DNA of 64,000 bases from Ancistrus triradiatus (Eukaryota; Chordata; Actinopteri; Siluriformes; Loricariidae). Under the pieces are notes generated by a model. The model had not been told where the DNA came from. It made no database searches and was given only the letters and a program-made list of their open reading frames with translations. Below, piece after piece: positions 21,951 through 33,060 of the stretch. Where the stretch lies: NCBI GenBank assembly GCA_025084515.1, contig JAJAGP010000369.1, forward strand, positions 1 to 64,000, given 5' to 3'. Position 1 is the first letter of the stretch, and the number at the start of each line of letters is the position of its first letter. A program made the position numbers and the translations under genes.

Positions 21951-22534
21951 CTGTGCAAAAGTATGAGGCCACCATTAGATTTGCTGTTTTAGCAACTGCT
22001 TAATCAAGTCAAGTCAGATTTATTTATATAGCACTGTTCACAATGGAGCATTGCCTCAAAGCAACTTTGCAATTGAGTGTTGATAATAAATGTAAGAACT
22101 CATTTATCTAGTCAAATATCTCTTACAGTAAAAGTTAAAATAAGCATAAAGTAAAAAAAACAAAAATATGCCCACATATCATTATTTCTCAGTCTCTTTG
22201 TTAAGATACGAACATAAAATACAGGGAAATACGTACACAAGATGGCTTCTGTAGGCATTTACTGTGACCTCCCCAAAAGCGTTCAGTTTCTTGGCTGCTA
22301 AGTTTCCAAAAAGACCATTTCGGATCAAGCTTCTCCAGACTGTAGGGTCAGCCTGGCATCCCGATAAGCTATTTTTGCTGATCTGTCCAGTTAAAAGCAA
22401 CTGCATGCAAATTTCCTGTGATTTCCGGTTATATTGTGATACAGAGACCGAGAAATAAGTATATATTCCCGTTATACCTTTGCTTAAACAGCAAATCTAA
22501 TGGTGGCCTAAGACTTTTGCGCTCTGCGCCACTG
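21951..22534. mobile_element. Mariner-like MITE (family M, copy 2) with nested repeat
   Basis: The left end (ctgtgcaaaagtatgaggcc, then accattagatttgctgtttt) mirrors the right end (aaacagcaaatctaatggtg, then gcctaagacttttgc). The repeats are about 45 bp. The interior near 22300-22370 resembles the interior of copy 3 near 53720-53790. A fragment of the 'ctcaaagcaactttgca' repeat is inserted at 22005-22090. Confidence 0.8.
22005..22090 (+). repeat. Fish interspersed repeat head, copy 3, nested in a MITE
   Basis: tttatttatatagcactgtt, then cacaatggagcattgcctca and aagcaactttgca, is the head of the family seen at 5750 and 15385. It sits inside the mariner-like element, so it is younger than that element or was carried with it. 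Confidence 0.6.
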
Positions 22535-23866
22535 TTTTAACTGTTTTATGATTATAATTTAGATGCTAAGCCACTTTTAAATTCAAAATGCTGTACAGGT
22601 GCAACTAGGAGAGACTTTCCAGCAAGGAGATTCAAACCTCAGGTACGATCCACAAGTCAGGACAAAGTACACTGACTTAACCTTCCAGACCTTTTCATAC
22701 AGATTGTTACGAATATTCTTGAACACTAAAAAGCAAGAGACAAATGTTGGCTGTATTATATGAAACGAGAGACATTTGCAACAGATGGTTTTCTTGCACC
22801 AGCCTGGATTCACCTTTTCTGAAAGGCAGTAAAGATGTACAGAATCGTCATGAGTGCCAAGAACGCTGTTGTGCTGGTCATGAAACCTGCGTTCTTACGG
22901 GGGCCACTTAATAGGCCGTCAGACTCTTAGGTCACGACTTTTATCCTCAGCCAAGTGCGGTTTCCCTGCCACACGTGTGGAGGGATCGTACGCCTCACAA
23001 CGCTGGAAGGCTCGTTTATGGAACAGGACGCAAAGGAAAGGAAAACGCATCCTTATCAACCCACATGATGAGAGTGTGGGGCCTGCTGTGGCTACAGTGA
23101 TGTCTCCAAGCACCAGGAAAGGCTGTCAACTTAAAGCTGGTGCTAAATGCCTGAGAACAAAAGTGTTAAACCGTAGGGTCATTTTTGGAGCACGGCTATG
23201 CAACACCATCACTATTTACACTTCTTCCACCCAAACCGTGATGTGCTCGGGTAAAAGAGTGCGCATCGCAAGAAACTAAATACAAAAAATGAAATGGAAG
23301 CCACACAGTTTACACGGAGCGTTTTGTGATCCCAAACTGCTCTGGCTGCATCGCAAATACTACGTCTACCACAGTGTATACAGTATGCGGTTTGGGACGC
23401 GTCCAGAGCCTCTATTTTGGAGATTTGTTTGCTTGTCTGCACTCCGAATGATTGTGCTTGCTTGCAGCATGTCATGTCTGCTTGACGGAGCTCTTAACGC
23501 ATGCCTCGTATGTTATCTCCACTGTCATAAGACTTGACGATAACGAGTCGTGACAACTTGTATTCTTTTACGAGAAATTATGGACTATCAAGTGACGAGA
23601 CAAATCATCATCAGGTGCTGCGAGAGCCATAAAGTTCTTGCCATGTTATCTGTTATGTAAGGAGGACAGCTAGTTAAAATAGCATGCAAGCTGTCTGGAG
23701 CATCACAAGTTATCCTGAGAGCTGAAGGAGCAGCCAAGTTATATCACAGGACATGCAGTAAGCTGTCATGATGTCTCCTACATGAATAAAACATTATCCG
23801 TGTCATTCTAATGGTGGAGTGGTATATTAGATATGCACTATATAAATAGATTTACACTCATACGTA
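22535..23866. other. Unique sequence, no gene seen
   Basis: Several overlapping open frames on both strands (22583-22813, 22919-23113, 22977-23279, 23212-23537) show no domain. A 'tatgcggtttgggacgcg' stretch near 23385 resembles teleost MITE ends, but no partner end was found. Confidence 0.35.
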
Positions 23867-24254
23867 CAGTGGTGCTTGAAAGTTTGTGAACCCTTTAGAA
23901 TTTTCGATATTTCTGCATAAATATGACCGAAAACATCATCAGATTTTCACACAAGTCCTAAAAGTAGATAAAGAGAACCCAGTTACACAAATGAGGCAAA
24001 AATATTATACTTGGTCATTTATTGATTGAGGAAAATGATCCAATATTACATATTAGTGAGTAGCAAAAGTATGTGAACCTCTAGGATTAGCAGTTAATTT
24101 GAAGGTGAAATTAGAGTCAGGTGTTTCAATCAATGGGATGCCAATCAGGTGTGAGTGGGCACCCTGTTTTATTTAAAGAACAGTGATCTATCAAAGTCTG
24201 CTCTTCACAACACATGTCTGTGGAAGTGTATCATGGCACGGAAGGAGATTTCTG
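23867..24254 (+). mobile_element. Tc1-like transposon, family A, copy 3, truncated after 7-8 codons
   Basis: The intact left terminus (cagtggtgcttgaaagtttg) is preceded by TA. The 5' noncoding region matches copy 2 closely through caatcaggtgtgagtgggca and the start ATG at 24233. The coding sequence (MARKEIS) is lost after 24254, where a 30-bp minisatellite starts. No right end follows. Confidence 0.9.
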
Positions 24255-24475
24255 GCCCAATACTTTGGCCAGATGTTGGTTTGTATCCCAGTATTTTTGT
24301 CCATGTGGCTTTGTGTCCCAATACTTTTGGCCACATGGGTTTGTGTCCCAATACTTTTGTCCATGTGGGTTGCTGTCCCAATACTTTTGGCCACGTGTGT
24401 ATTTGTGTCCCAATACTTTTGTCTACATATGGTTTTTTGTCCCAATACTTTTGGCCAAGTGTGTTTGTTGGGTTG
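24255..24475. repeat. 30-bp minisatellite, array 1
   Basis: About seven units with the core gtcccaatacttttggccac, separated by gggtttgt-like spacers (period 30, later 32-34). The core resembles the tips of fish transposons that read caaaagtattgggaca. The units contain almost no stops, so five of six frames stay open. One frame fuses MARKEIS from Tc1 copy 3 to the repeat (24233-24574). I do not regard it as a gene. Confidence 0.9.
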
Positions 24476-25192
24476 TTAGCGTACGGTTATACGGGTCTAC
24501 CAGGAGCAACAACAATTATTCTACATGCAAACAACAAAAATGTTCATCTACATTGTGGCCAAAAACGAAACTGACAGACAGGAACCGCCGGCCTATTTCA
24601 TGGCTTATGAAAAAAAAAATCACAAGCATTGCTCTGTGTCTATTTCACGATAAGCAGGGTCTGCCCTGGTGTAGAAAGCGAGAGGAGAGGATTACAGTCA
24701 TCAATCACACCTCACCTACCACTGAAACTTCTGCAGAACTCTAGGTTGAGTTCAGGTCGCTTTCACTTTTATTTACAAGTCAAGTCTGAAAAAGTTGGAT
24801 TAGGCCGTGTTCATGAACACAGACAGTCATTCATACTCACTAATCCTTACAATCCTAAATACTGTCTCCATATTTATGCCAGGTCTAAGAATAATTAAAA
24901 AGTTTCACATCAGTCATGCTCTGTTCATTCCACTGAAAAGCTTCTGGAGATCACCACACAGCCCGGATGCTTTTCTCTTTTTGGTCGCTTCCTTCCACAG
25001 GAAGTCGCTCTAACCAATCGACGCCGCAGCTAGTGCTGGTGTGATATGAAGTCATCTGGTGAGCTTCTATCAAAACAGAGCCACTACAGTAATTAGACAT
25101 ATGACTTGTTCCAGATAGAACTGTGTGCCGTGACAGCTAAGGAAGATTGTGCAAAGTGATTTTGTTAGCTTTCACATTTGTGCCAAGATGCG
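24476..25192. other. Unique sequence between the two minisatellite arrays
   Basis: No gene or defined repeat. It separates two arrays with the same unit. Confidence 0.4.
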
Positions 25193-25312
25193 TAATGGTT
25201 TGTGTCCCAATACTTTTGGCCACATGGGTTTGTGCCCTACTGGTTTTGGCCACATGTGGGTTTGTGTCCCAATACTTTTGGCCACATATGGGTTTGTGTC
25301 CCAATACTTTGT
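25193..25312. repeat. 30-bp minisatellite, array 2
   Basis: Four units with the same core as the array at 24255: gtcccaatacttttggccac three times in partial or complete form, and one altered unit ccctactggttttggccac. A short (GT) run closes it at 25309-25320. Confidence 0.9.
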
Positions 25313-26065
25313 GTGTGTGTATTTTTTTGTGAGGGATAAGGGATAAACAGAATAAAAACTGTAATTATCAGGCCACCAGAGTGTTAAAACAGCGAAAACA
25401 CAAATCTGTTGCATGCAGGGCAGCAACGAGTCCTGGATTTATGGCATGCTGCTTTTCTCCCTAGCAGTGACATTACTAACACAAATGATAAAGCTGGAAA
25501 AATTGATGGGACAGAACAGAGAGGCTCACCAAGCTAAGATTACAGGTTTGGCCCCAATAAAAGCTGCTGGATGCCTGTAAAAATGACTTCCACCAAACTG
25601 GGTCTTAAATGCAGGCCTCTAATCCCCCTTTCCCTTCATAAATAATACATTTGCTTAGGGCAGCAAATCAAGCCCTCAACCCCAATGCCACAAATGACAG
25701 TGTCTGGACTTGGACTCAAATTCGAGAGGCAAAACCAGGGAAAGGAACTCGACTGAGATGACATGCAGAAGGGCGGCAGAAAGACAGAGATACCGAGAAA
25801 CCGAGAGACCAATAAACAGAGACAGACCAGAAGAGAGAGCAGAGGAAGGGAAGAGAGCTTTGGGCCGAGCTCATCCAAACATGTGCTCTTGGACCATTAA
25901 GACTGACGTCTTCGTCTTCAAAGCAGCACGGCTTTGGGTCGCGGCCAAACTCCAGACGCCATCGGCCACAGAAGCTCTCGTATTACGTCCCTGAGCTATC
26001 GTTCCCATTTCACTCCTCTTAACACATGGTTTGAGAGAGGAATTTGGGGAGTCCTGCATGTAGGT
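25313..26065. other. Unique sequence, no gene seen
   Basis: 25715-25860 is purine-rich low-complexity DNA (gagaaaccgagagacc-like). No domain in any frame. Confidence 0.4.
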
Positions 26066-26625
26066 CCAGTTTACATATCATTGTGAGGACCAGACGTCAC
26101 TCCAAGGACATGTCTGTACCTTGTGTAGACAAGAACAATGTATTTATTTATTTATTTTTATATAAACTGCAACTTTTATTGAAATACATCAACAGAAAGT
26201 CCTTATAACGATAGAAATCCAAACGTGTGTGCAGTGGGGGTCAGGTTTACATATCACTGTGAGGCCTAAATGTCCCCACAAGGATATCTGTATTTATCTT
26301 GTGGGCACATTTAGCTGGTTTTCTTTTTTCAACAAAAAAACCGAAAAGAAGCAAGAGATTTGCTTTAGGTGTCGAATTAAATTAGCAAAAGTTATAATAT
26401 GTTACAAGAAAGTCCTCATAATAGTAGAAAGGTAAACATCTGTCACTGATTACCTTGTGGGGACATGTTGGTGGTGTCTACATGGAAAATAGCTTTTTGC
26501 ACTAACATTATGTCAGTGGACAGTCCCCACAATGATACAAAGACAAATGTGTGTGTGTGGTTCAAGTTTATACATCACTGTGAGGACCAGTTGTCCCCAC
26601 AAGGACAGCAGAATCTGACATTATT
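26066..26625. repeat. Tandem modules of a 'tgtccccacaagga' fish repeat
   Basis: A head module (tttacatatcactgtgagg, then tgtccccacaagga) occurs near 26070, 26250 and 26567. A tail module (agaaagtccttataacgata-like) occurs near 26196, 26408 and 26520. The order is head-tail-head-tail-tail-head, so this is an irregular tandem array of about 170-210-bp units. The family is common in fish as I recall it. No coding capacity. Confidence 0.7.
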
Positions 26626-26942
26626 CAGAAACAGGGTTGTATCAATGTCAGGACCCAGTCCCCTCTCAAATAAATGTAATAAATAAATATATGAGCCATT
26701 TCCACTGGATGGAGGAACAAAATGTGCAAAAAGCAAACAAGGAGAAAAAATATACGTGCCAAGGCAAAATTGGCTTCAAAAAGTCTTTACAGCAAATAAG
26801 GATCAAGAAACGTAGCTTTTTCTTTGACTCCGTTGCATGTTAAAGTCGTGCGGTTGAACTTGTAGACAGCTTCACAGAGCGTCCGTATTGTTCCGCTCAG
26901 CGCCGAGGAGATGATGAGTAGCTAAAAAACAAAACGCTTTGT
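26626..26942. other. Unique sequence, no gene seen
   Basis: Nothing recognisable. Confidence 0.35.
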
Positions 26943-27311
26943 TTACTGAGAGCAAAGTTTCTCTCTAGGGTTTAAGTCTGGACTCTGACCAGGCCGAACC
27001 ATGATCCCGATGGACTTCTTCTCAAGCCGCCTCTTTGCAGCGTGAGCATTGTCTTCCTGAAAAACATCGTCTGCTGGGTGTTTTTTAGAAAACAAAATGT
27101 CGCCCGTAGGACGCAGGAATTTCTGTGACATCCTCCTGCATTTCAGTGGATCCCACACCATCACACCTGTACTCCAGCTTAACTGCAGCTCCGCTCTCAG
27201 AATTTCCACTTCTGCCACAAAATCACCCTGCCTTAGATTTTTTGTCACACAGAAATGACTTTGAGAACATGATCTAGATACAAAACCCGCATGAAAGGAC
27301 TTGTGGTTCAT
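26943..27311 (-). pseudogene. Tc1/mariner transposase C-terminal remnant
   Basis: A 122-codon open frame on the minus strand is mostly a decayed DDE transposase. It has VMVWDPLKC (the family VMVWG motif), then a divergent stretch, FQEDNAHAAKR (second catalytic aspartate, normally QQDN-P-H), and GQSPDLNPREKLCSQ (normally SPDLNPIE-LW, the third catalytic site, with the glutamate still present as RE). The upstream 60 residues have no match I recognise. No inverted repeats were found around it, so this is an internal fragment. The open frame probably survives by chance. Confidence 0.75.
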
Positions 27312-28611
27312 AAAAGAGTTTTGTTTTATGGGGCGATTTTGGCTTGACCCATTTATTTTACCAGCGAGTTTACACCTTGTTTATCTGCAGGGACGAAATA
27401 ACAGAAAACATGAAGGGTTTGGCTGACATGGAAATGATTAGGAGAAAAGATTGCCCTGTGTGGTTGGTATAACTGGCAGCTTCTCTGAGGTAACTGTACA
27501 AAACCAGCTGCACCCTGTGGTGTATGGAATTGGCCTTACTGGCTGTACTAAAACTGCACCTTTGTTATTATTATTATTATTATTATTTAGAGTAACCACG
27601 ACTCCTGCGGTGTTCGCACAGTTCCACACACACAGCATCGCTAATCAAATCTGGGGTTCATTCCTCCGTCTCGCTCTGAACAGACCTGTGTGCTCAGACA
27701 AGGACCTGGCTTGTGAGTCTGACCTGAAAAAGGAAAAGTGACATTGACTTGGCCCTGGTCTCCTCCTACCAGGGGCGTGGGAGACGAGGGTAACAATGCG
27801 CAGCAAAGAGAGCCCCTTTTGAAAGTAAACAGATATGTAATTGAGAAAACAAGGAAGAAGTAGGCATCCGTGGCATGTGGGCATTCGGGGAATGCTGCAG
27901 TCGAAGGACAAAGGCAGCACACAGAGGCCTCTCAGAGTCAGAGGGCCACCGAGATGGAAATTCTCTCACACGCCGAGGAAGGTCAGAGGACACAAAATGC
28001 CTCCTTTCTGGCCGAACTTCCACTGCATGGGTGTTCAACATTCCCAGCTACGATCATGCAGACATTTTCTTACGATGCCACTGCAGGTTAATGACATTTA
28101 CTCCAGTCTGATCGTTTGGTGGAACGTGAATCATGTCATGCGTGTCCAAATATGAGTATCCGAAGCTACCCATCAAGCTGCCCAGATCAGGAGGACAGGC
28201 TGTATTTTTCGCAAACGTTGCTTCAGCGTGGCTCTTAAAATACTGTTTACCTTCTACAGTTGGGGCCAAAAGCCTGCTGCACAACACACCTCAAAGCTTT
28301 GCAACAACAACATGAGGACCAAAGAAGAACAAACGTTCCTCGACAGCGCCCTGACCTTGGAGAAATAAAAAGCCAAAGCATTCAGAAACATCACAAGCTG
28401 CGTTTTGGAATATTAAAATGTAACACGCCAGCTTGAACGCACACATACATTGGATTAATGTAGATTAAAGTGCAAAATGGAAGCATTTTCACAAGTGGTC
28501 TCAGATTTTTGGCCTCCATCAACCCATGTCTATGTGAACACCAAACAATATCCAGACTGAATCTTACACTCAGTGGTTTTGCTGGAAATGTTGATGTGAT
28601 GGTGGATCTCT
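27312..28611. other. Unique sequence, stop-poor on both strands, no recognised gene
   Basis: It contains a short (ATT)8 run at 27563-27588. Between 27640 and 28315 eight open frames of 60-104 codons overlap on both strands, none with a domain I recognise. The block near 27800-28030 is complex and repeat-free and could be conserved noncoding sequence. Confidence 0.35.
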
Positions 28612-29235
28612 AAGGCTACGTTTACACAGCAGGTTGCCCAAATCCAATTTTCTCATCATATCTGGTTTTCTTAGGCGAGTCAACAGTAACAGTCATGTTA
28701 AAAGGGACACATTATTCAGCCTCTTTGGTTTTGCGTCCTTAGTTTGGTTTCTTTAAACTTCGCTGTTAAGCTTTTTCTTGTCCTTTGACACCACAGCCAT
28801 GTGCTCCTGTGGCCGCGTCCGACCATTTCTTTACAAACACAGAGCGGTTGAGATATGTGCCGTCTCATTTTGTTTGCACAGAGGCATCACCCCAAATATT
28901 TATGAGATCTGTTACAGATCTCGCCACCGAAAACCTCCCTCACTGTCGTCGTCCATTTTCTCTTCTCCTCAGCTCACATTTATAGAGAACGTCGAGTTGG
29001 AAGGACGTAAAAGTCGCATGAGTTCCGATCTGGCTGTTCAGACTTTTCAGAGCTACCTATCGGATATTTATTAGATTCCAATACCGTGTATGAAAGTGGC
29101 CCAAATTGAAACTGAAACTGACAGGTTCAGTGTTTTTTCTTCTCCACACTGCCCCAAAGATAACATCTGTGTCTGACGAAAAAGATCAGATTTGGGTCCC
29201 TTTTGCCTGCTGTGTGAAAATAGTTTTAGTGTTAC
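28612..29235. mobile_element. hAT/Harbinger-type MITE with 'ggctacgtttacacagcagg' ends
   Basis: The left end (ggctacgtttacacagcagg, then cccaaatccaatttt) mirrors the right end (agatcagatttgggtccctt, then tgcctgctgtgtgaaaatag). From memory this terminal type is widespread in fish genomes. The open frame 28778-29074 lies wholly inside and has no motif. The superfamily is not proven. Confidence 0.7.
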
Positions 29236-29504
29236 ACAGTATCCTAAATTATGGTTCTTTGGCTGTTCCTCGTAACAAATAACCACGTGTGTTTGTAAAA
29301 TAACATATTAATCACGTGAGCTGGGAAATGATAGCCCTGGGACTCTTCCAAAGTGCACACAGTACAATTATTCAACCCAAGGCCAGTCCCAACAGTGAGC
29401 ACCTCACAGCGGAATCAGACGTGCAAAGACACATGCAGATGAGTGGTGTATAAAATAATGAGCTCTGACACGACAGAACAAACCTCGGGCGTTACCTTGA
29501 GCTC
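29236..29504. other. Unique sequence, nothing seen
   Basis: No feature recognised. Confidence 0.3.
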
Positions 29505-29800
29505 TCGCTCGCTCTCTTGGGTCATTTTTCTCAGGGCAAGCATCCATCAATCAGAGTCCTGGCCCCTCCTGTCTACTTTGGACCTCATCAATGTTCGCCG
29601 ACACCTCCTCCACCTCGGTGTCAACCCCCTGCCGGCCCCCCATTAAACGCCTTCTCATTAGCGCAAAGCGGACTGATGGGAGGCTCGTCAACGCCATCAA
29701 TCTAAGGCCAGTCTGAAGGGACCTGGCCTAAGAAAATACTGTAAATTAGGCGGCCTTTCATTAGGAGTGCTGAGACGGTCGACGTCCTGACACGTCTGCC
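29505..29800. promoter_or_regulatory. Candidate conserved noncoding block
   Basis: GC-richer, repeat-free DNA with cccattaaacgc, ctcattagcgc, catcaatctaaggcc and ggcctttcattagg, which are homeodomain-type cores in complex sequence. Open frames at 29443-29705 have no domain. Conservation is inferred only. Confidence 0.28.
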
Positions 29801-30114
29801 TCAGCACACAGATCCGCTGAGCACAAACATCCTTCAGGACGGGACTCCAGTCATCTACTCAACACCATTCTGCTCCACAGCTTAGGTCATCACCGCCAGT
29901 TCGAGAGCTGCTCTGTCTCACGTTCAGACATGAGAAGATAAGGGGAAAAAATCTCAGCACAAAAATATTGGACCAGTTTTTATACTGTATGTAGTACTTT
30001 TTTGGATTTAGAGCTCTTTTGGTCAAAGTAAAAGTATGTCCTTTGTTGTTTTGATCGTATGCTCAGCCAGCTGGAGGATGGAGGGAGTTACGGCTCTCTG
30101 ATGTGATTTGAGTA

Positions 30115-30200
30115 ATGGTGTAAGGGTTGGAACTGGTACTGGAAGGAGAGCTCGGGGAGAAAACAGAATACGTAGTTAGTCATTCTCAAGGGAGCAGAGT
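30115..30200. repeat. Dispersed repeat shared with 16720-16800
   Basis: ggaactggtactggaaggag, then gctcggggagaaaacagaat, parallels the end of the minisatellite at 16441-16790. A single unit. Confidence 0.6.
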
Positions 30201-32699
30201 CTATTAAAAGAACGCATTTGAGACTCGGGCAGAACTAGCCACAACAGCATGGAGACCCTGAGAAGGTCAGGTGTACAGGTGAGGTATGGCCACATCGAGG
30301 GATCCTACATGTTCCTGCCTTGTTTACCTACAGCAAATTGTATGCACAAAGAACCGGAGAGCAATAAGCCTCTAAAGGCGAACCCACAGCTCTTGTACTG
30401 TATGGTAGTGTCGTTAAAAAGGCAGGAAGGCTGAACGCAGCGTGAGAGCACGCGAGCGGTCCAATAAATAAAATACTGTCCATGATTACTCACAGGTGTT
30501 AACACTCAGACTGGTGCAAGCTGCTGAGGACAGAGTGGTGATGGAGCCTGGCCGAGGCAGAGAATTATTCTGGGAAATGGAGTTTGGTACAGGCATGTCA
30601 GCGCTGGCATCGCCCGGGTGTCCTCCCACTTCCCAAAAACGAGATGGGCTGCCACTTCTGTCCTGTCTGGGGTGTATTTTCTGCCTTTGTGCCTCTGAGG
30701 ACAGGCTCACCACCATCCAGACCGAGTGAATACACAGTAATGGAGTTAAACGAGATGTTTTGGGATTAAGTCTTCGAGCCACGTAAATAAACAATCTGGC
30801 GAAGGCACTGCGTCTAACAGCGATTTGAGTTACCACTCGCGGGTTCGGTCGGGTCATCGAGTTGGCGTGTCAGAATTCCAAGGTTACGTTTAAGCCATCC
30901 CCTGACATTTCCACACTCGGCTGGATTTGCGCCGCACAGATATTTTCTTATGCTTCAGGATTCATCCTGCTACCAGATCATTAATAAAGACAAGCGAACA
31001 AGTTCCACTGGAAGCCCTACGTGCCCGTGGTATCACGTTGCACAGATTAAATTGTCTTCGCTGGCTCATGGGCAGAGCTTTTCACCACTGGTACGAATTA
31101 ATCTCGTCTCATAGGTTGATAATACTTTGGCCCAGCTTTTTTCTTACACTATGCACTTTTAGCAAACCGTATCTTGCCATTGGTAATTAATACTGGATTT
31201 CATTTTCAGGTACATGCTTTGTATAGGCTGGATAGTCTTTCTTCTTTAAAATATGAATTTATGAATTGTTTAATCTCTGGTTTTTATGGGTTCCCTCCTT
31301 GTGCCAATAACAGACCACCAAATAAGAAGCATCACAATGCAAGTCAAGACCTTTTGTTCCCTCGGTATGAGTACCGAGGATAGATGCTGCTACCTTCGAA
31401 TAAAGAATTCAGAAATGAATAATCCTCCCTTTCCCAGACTGCACTTAAAACAATGCTTTTATTGTCCAGCAAAAAAAGAGGTTCGTTGCGGAATTAAACA
31501 AGGTGTTGGTGAGATGGAAAAAAGAAGGACGTCACAGCTGGTAGATATTGTGGTTCATATCGAGGCACAGCTCCAGCGTAGCCCAAAGTGACACCAGCGT
31601 CTAACAGCATTTTCAGGTGCTCATGGAACATTGACTCCCGGCCATTACCCTGTCAAGAAGCAGCAGGAACCTGGGCACAAAGTCGTACCATCGGCCTGCC
31701 ACGCTTCACATGTGAGCCCAGAGCGGACGGGGCATTTCCAGTGCCAAATGGATGCTGAAAGGACCTTGACGAGAACTGCAGGAAGAAAGAGAGAAATGCA
31801 GAAATGGCTCTCCTCTATACCGGAGTCTCCAGACTAAAAAACATTAAGGTCTTGAGTTCAGTATTGTGGGTGTTGGGAAAGCAGTGTGTGCTTCTCCAGA
31901 GAAGACATGGACTTAAATGAAAGACAAATAAAAGCGAAACAGACAGGACCGGTCTCTGAGTGCGCTCCCCGAAGTAGGTCATGTCTTTAGTTATTATAAG
32001 TGATACTTTATTATTGAAAGTTAATTTATTTGACTGGTGAGCTTTTACAATCATTGGAAATTAAAAGCACTATTAGGGCCTTATTATTTTCTCAGCATGA
32101 AGTCTGTAATATATTACTTGCACTTCTCGAACCAGGATAAAACAGATTTTCCAGTGGGCTTCCTAGTCCTAAAAACCCCAATGTTTCCGTCAGACATGGT
32201 GAAAAGCTTGCATAATTAGATCATGAATTTATTTCTGGAACACTACAAGCTTCACGATAATGTGGCCAGGAAAAAAATCAGACCAGACTAATCTGTAACT
32301 AATTTAAAGCAAATACTGAATTAAATGAAAAGAGAATGAAAGTAAATGAGTCTAAACATAAAACTAAAAATAAACCTGGAAACAAATGAAAGTATAAAAA
32401 TGTCATAAAAAAGGGGAGGAAATAATATCCCCAGAACAAGAGGTGAAATAGTAATAAAAACCTTAATTGAACAATAATTAAAGCAATTCCATAACCGACA
32501 GAACTCACCTCACCAGAGGCGGGATACAAACCAACAAAGCTCTGTATAGATAACACGTACACTTTAGAACTCTTCCAAAAAAGGTGAAGCTCATCAAATC
32601 AATGCTGAGTTGCGTGGGATGTGAAAAAGTTACAGATTTTATCATTTAGATAAAATCGCAGAGTAGCACTTTTGAAGAATGAAACTACCACAGCTCTCA
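30201..32699. other. Unique sequence, no gene seen
   Basis: Open frames at 30249-30434, 30486-30857 (minus), 30927-31190 and 31174-31591 have no recognised domain and no persuasive splice pairs. 32320-32480 is A-rich. Confidence 0.4.
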
Positions 32700-33060
32700 A
32701 ATATAAAGCGTGCGTCGTCCAAATAGCGCTATAAATATTCCTCTTTCTCTGGAAGCAATCTTTAAATACATCTCTTTCCCCTAATTGCCCTTGCGCTGAA
32801 GACCGGTGCTTTATCGGTGATGGAGATCATTCTAATGCTCGTAGATACACTGCCGAAGCGAACGAGAGAGAGGTGGAGGCAGGCGAAGGGAAGACAGCGA
32901 GTTGGCAGTGGAGCCAAGGAAAACACATTTTGTTCAACTAGTCTATTTACAACCATCAGAGGAGTATCCATTTCCTGTCATCTCCATCATACATCTCAGG
33001 GCCGAGGAGATCACAGCCCAATTAGGGCCTGATATCTAATCGATACACCACGAGAGCTGG
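32700..33060. promoter_or_regulatory. Candidate conserved noncoding block
   Basis: Complex repeat-free sequence with tagcgctataaatatt, cccctaattgcccttgcgc, cccaattagggcctg and atctaatcgatac. The texture suggests an enhancer. The overlapping open frames (32762-32971 minus, 32817-33032 plus) lack domains. Confidence 0.28.

Noticed and set aside
23330..23420. MITE end 'tatgcggtttgggacgcg'
   Set aside because: No mirrored partner end found nearby; too little to call.
24155..24744. Three overlapping plus frames of 98-176 codons as a repetitive protein family
   Set aside because: The 30-bp unit lacks stops in nearly all frames, so the openness is a property of the repeat.
30486..30857. 123-codon minus frame
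   Set aside because: No domain, and the opposite strand is also open; compatible with chance.
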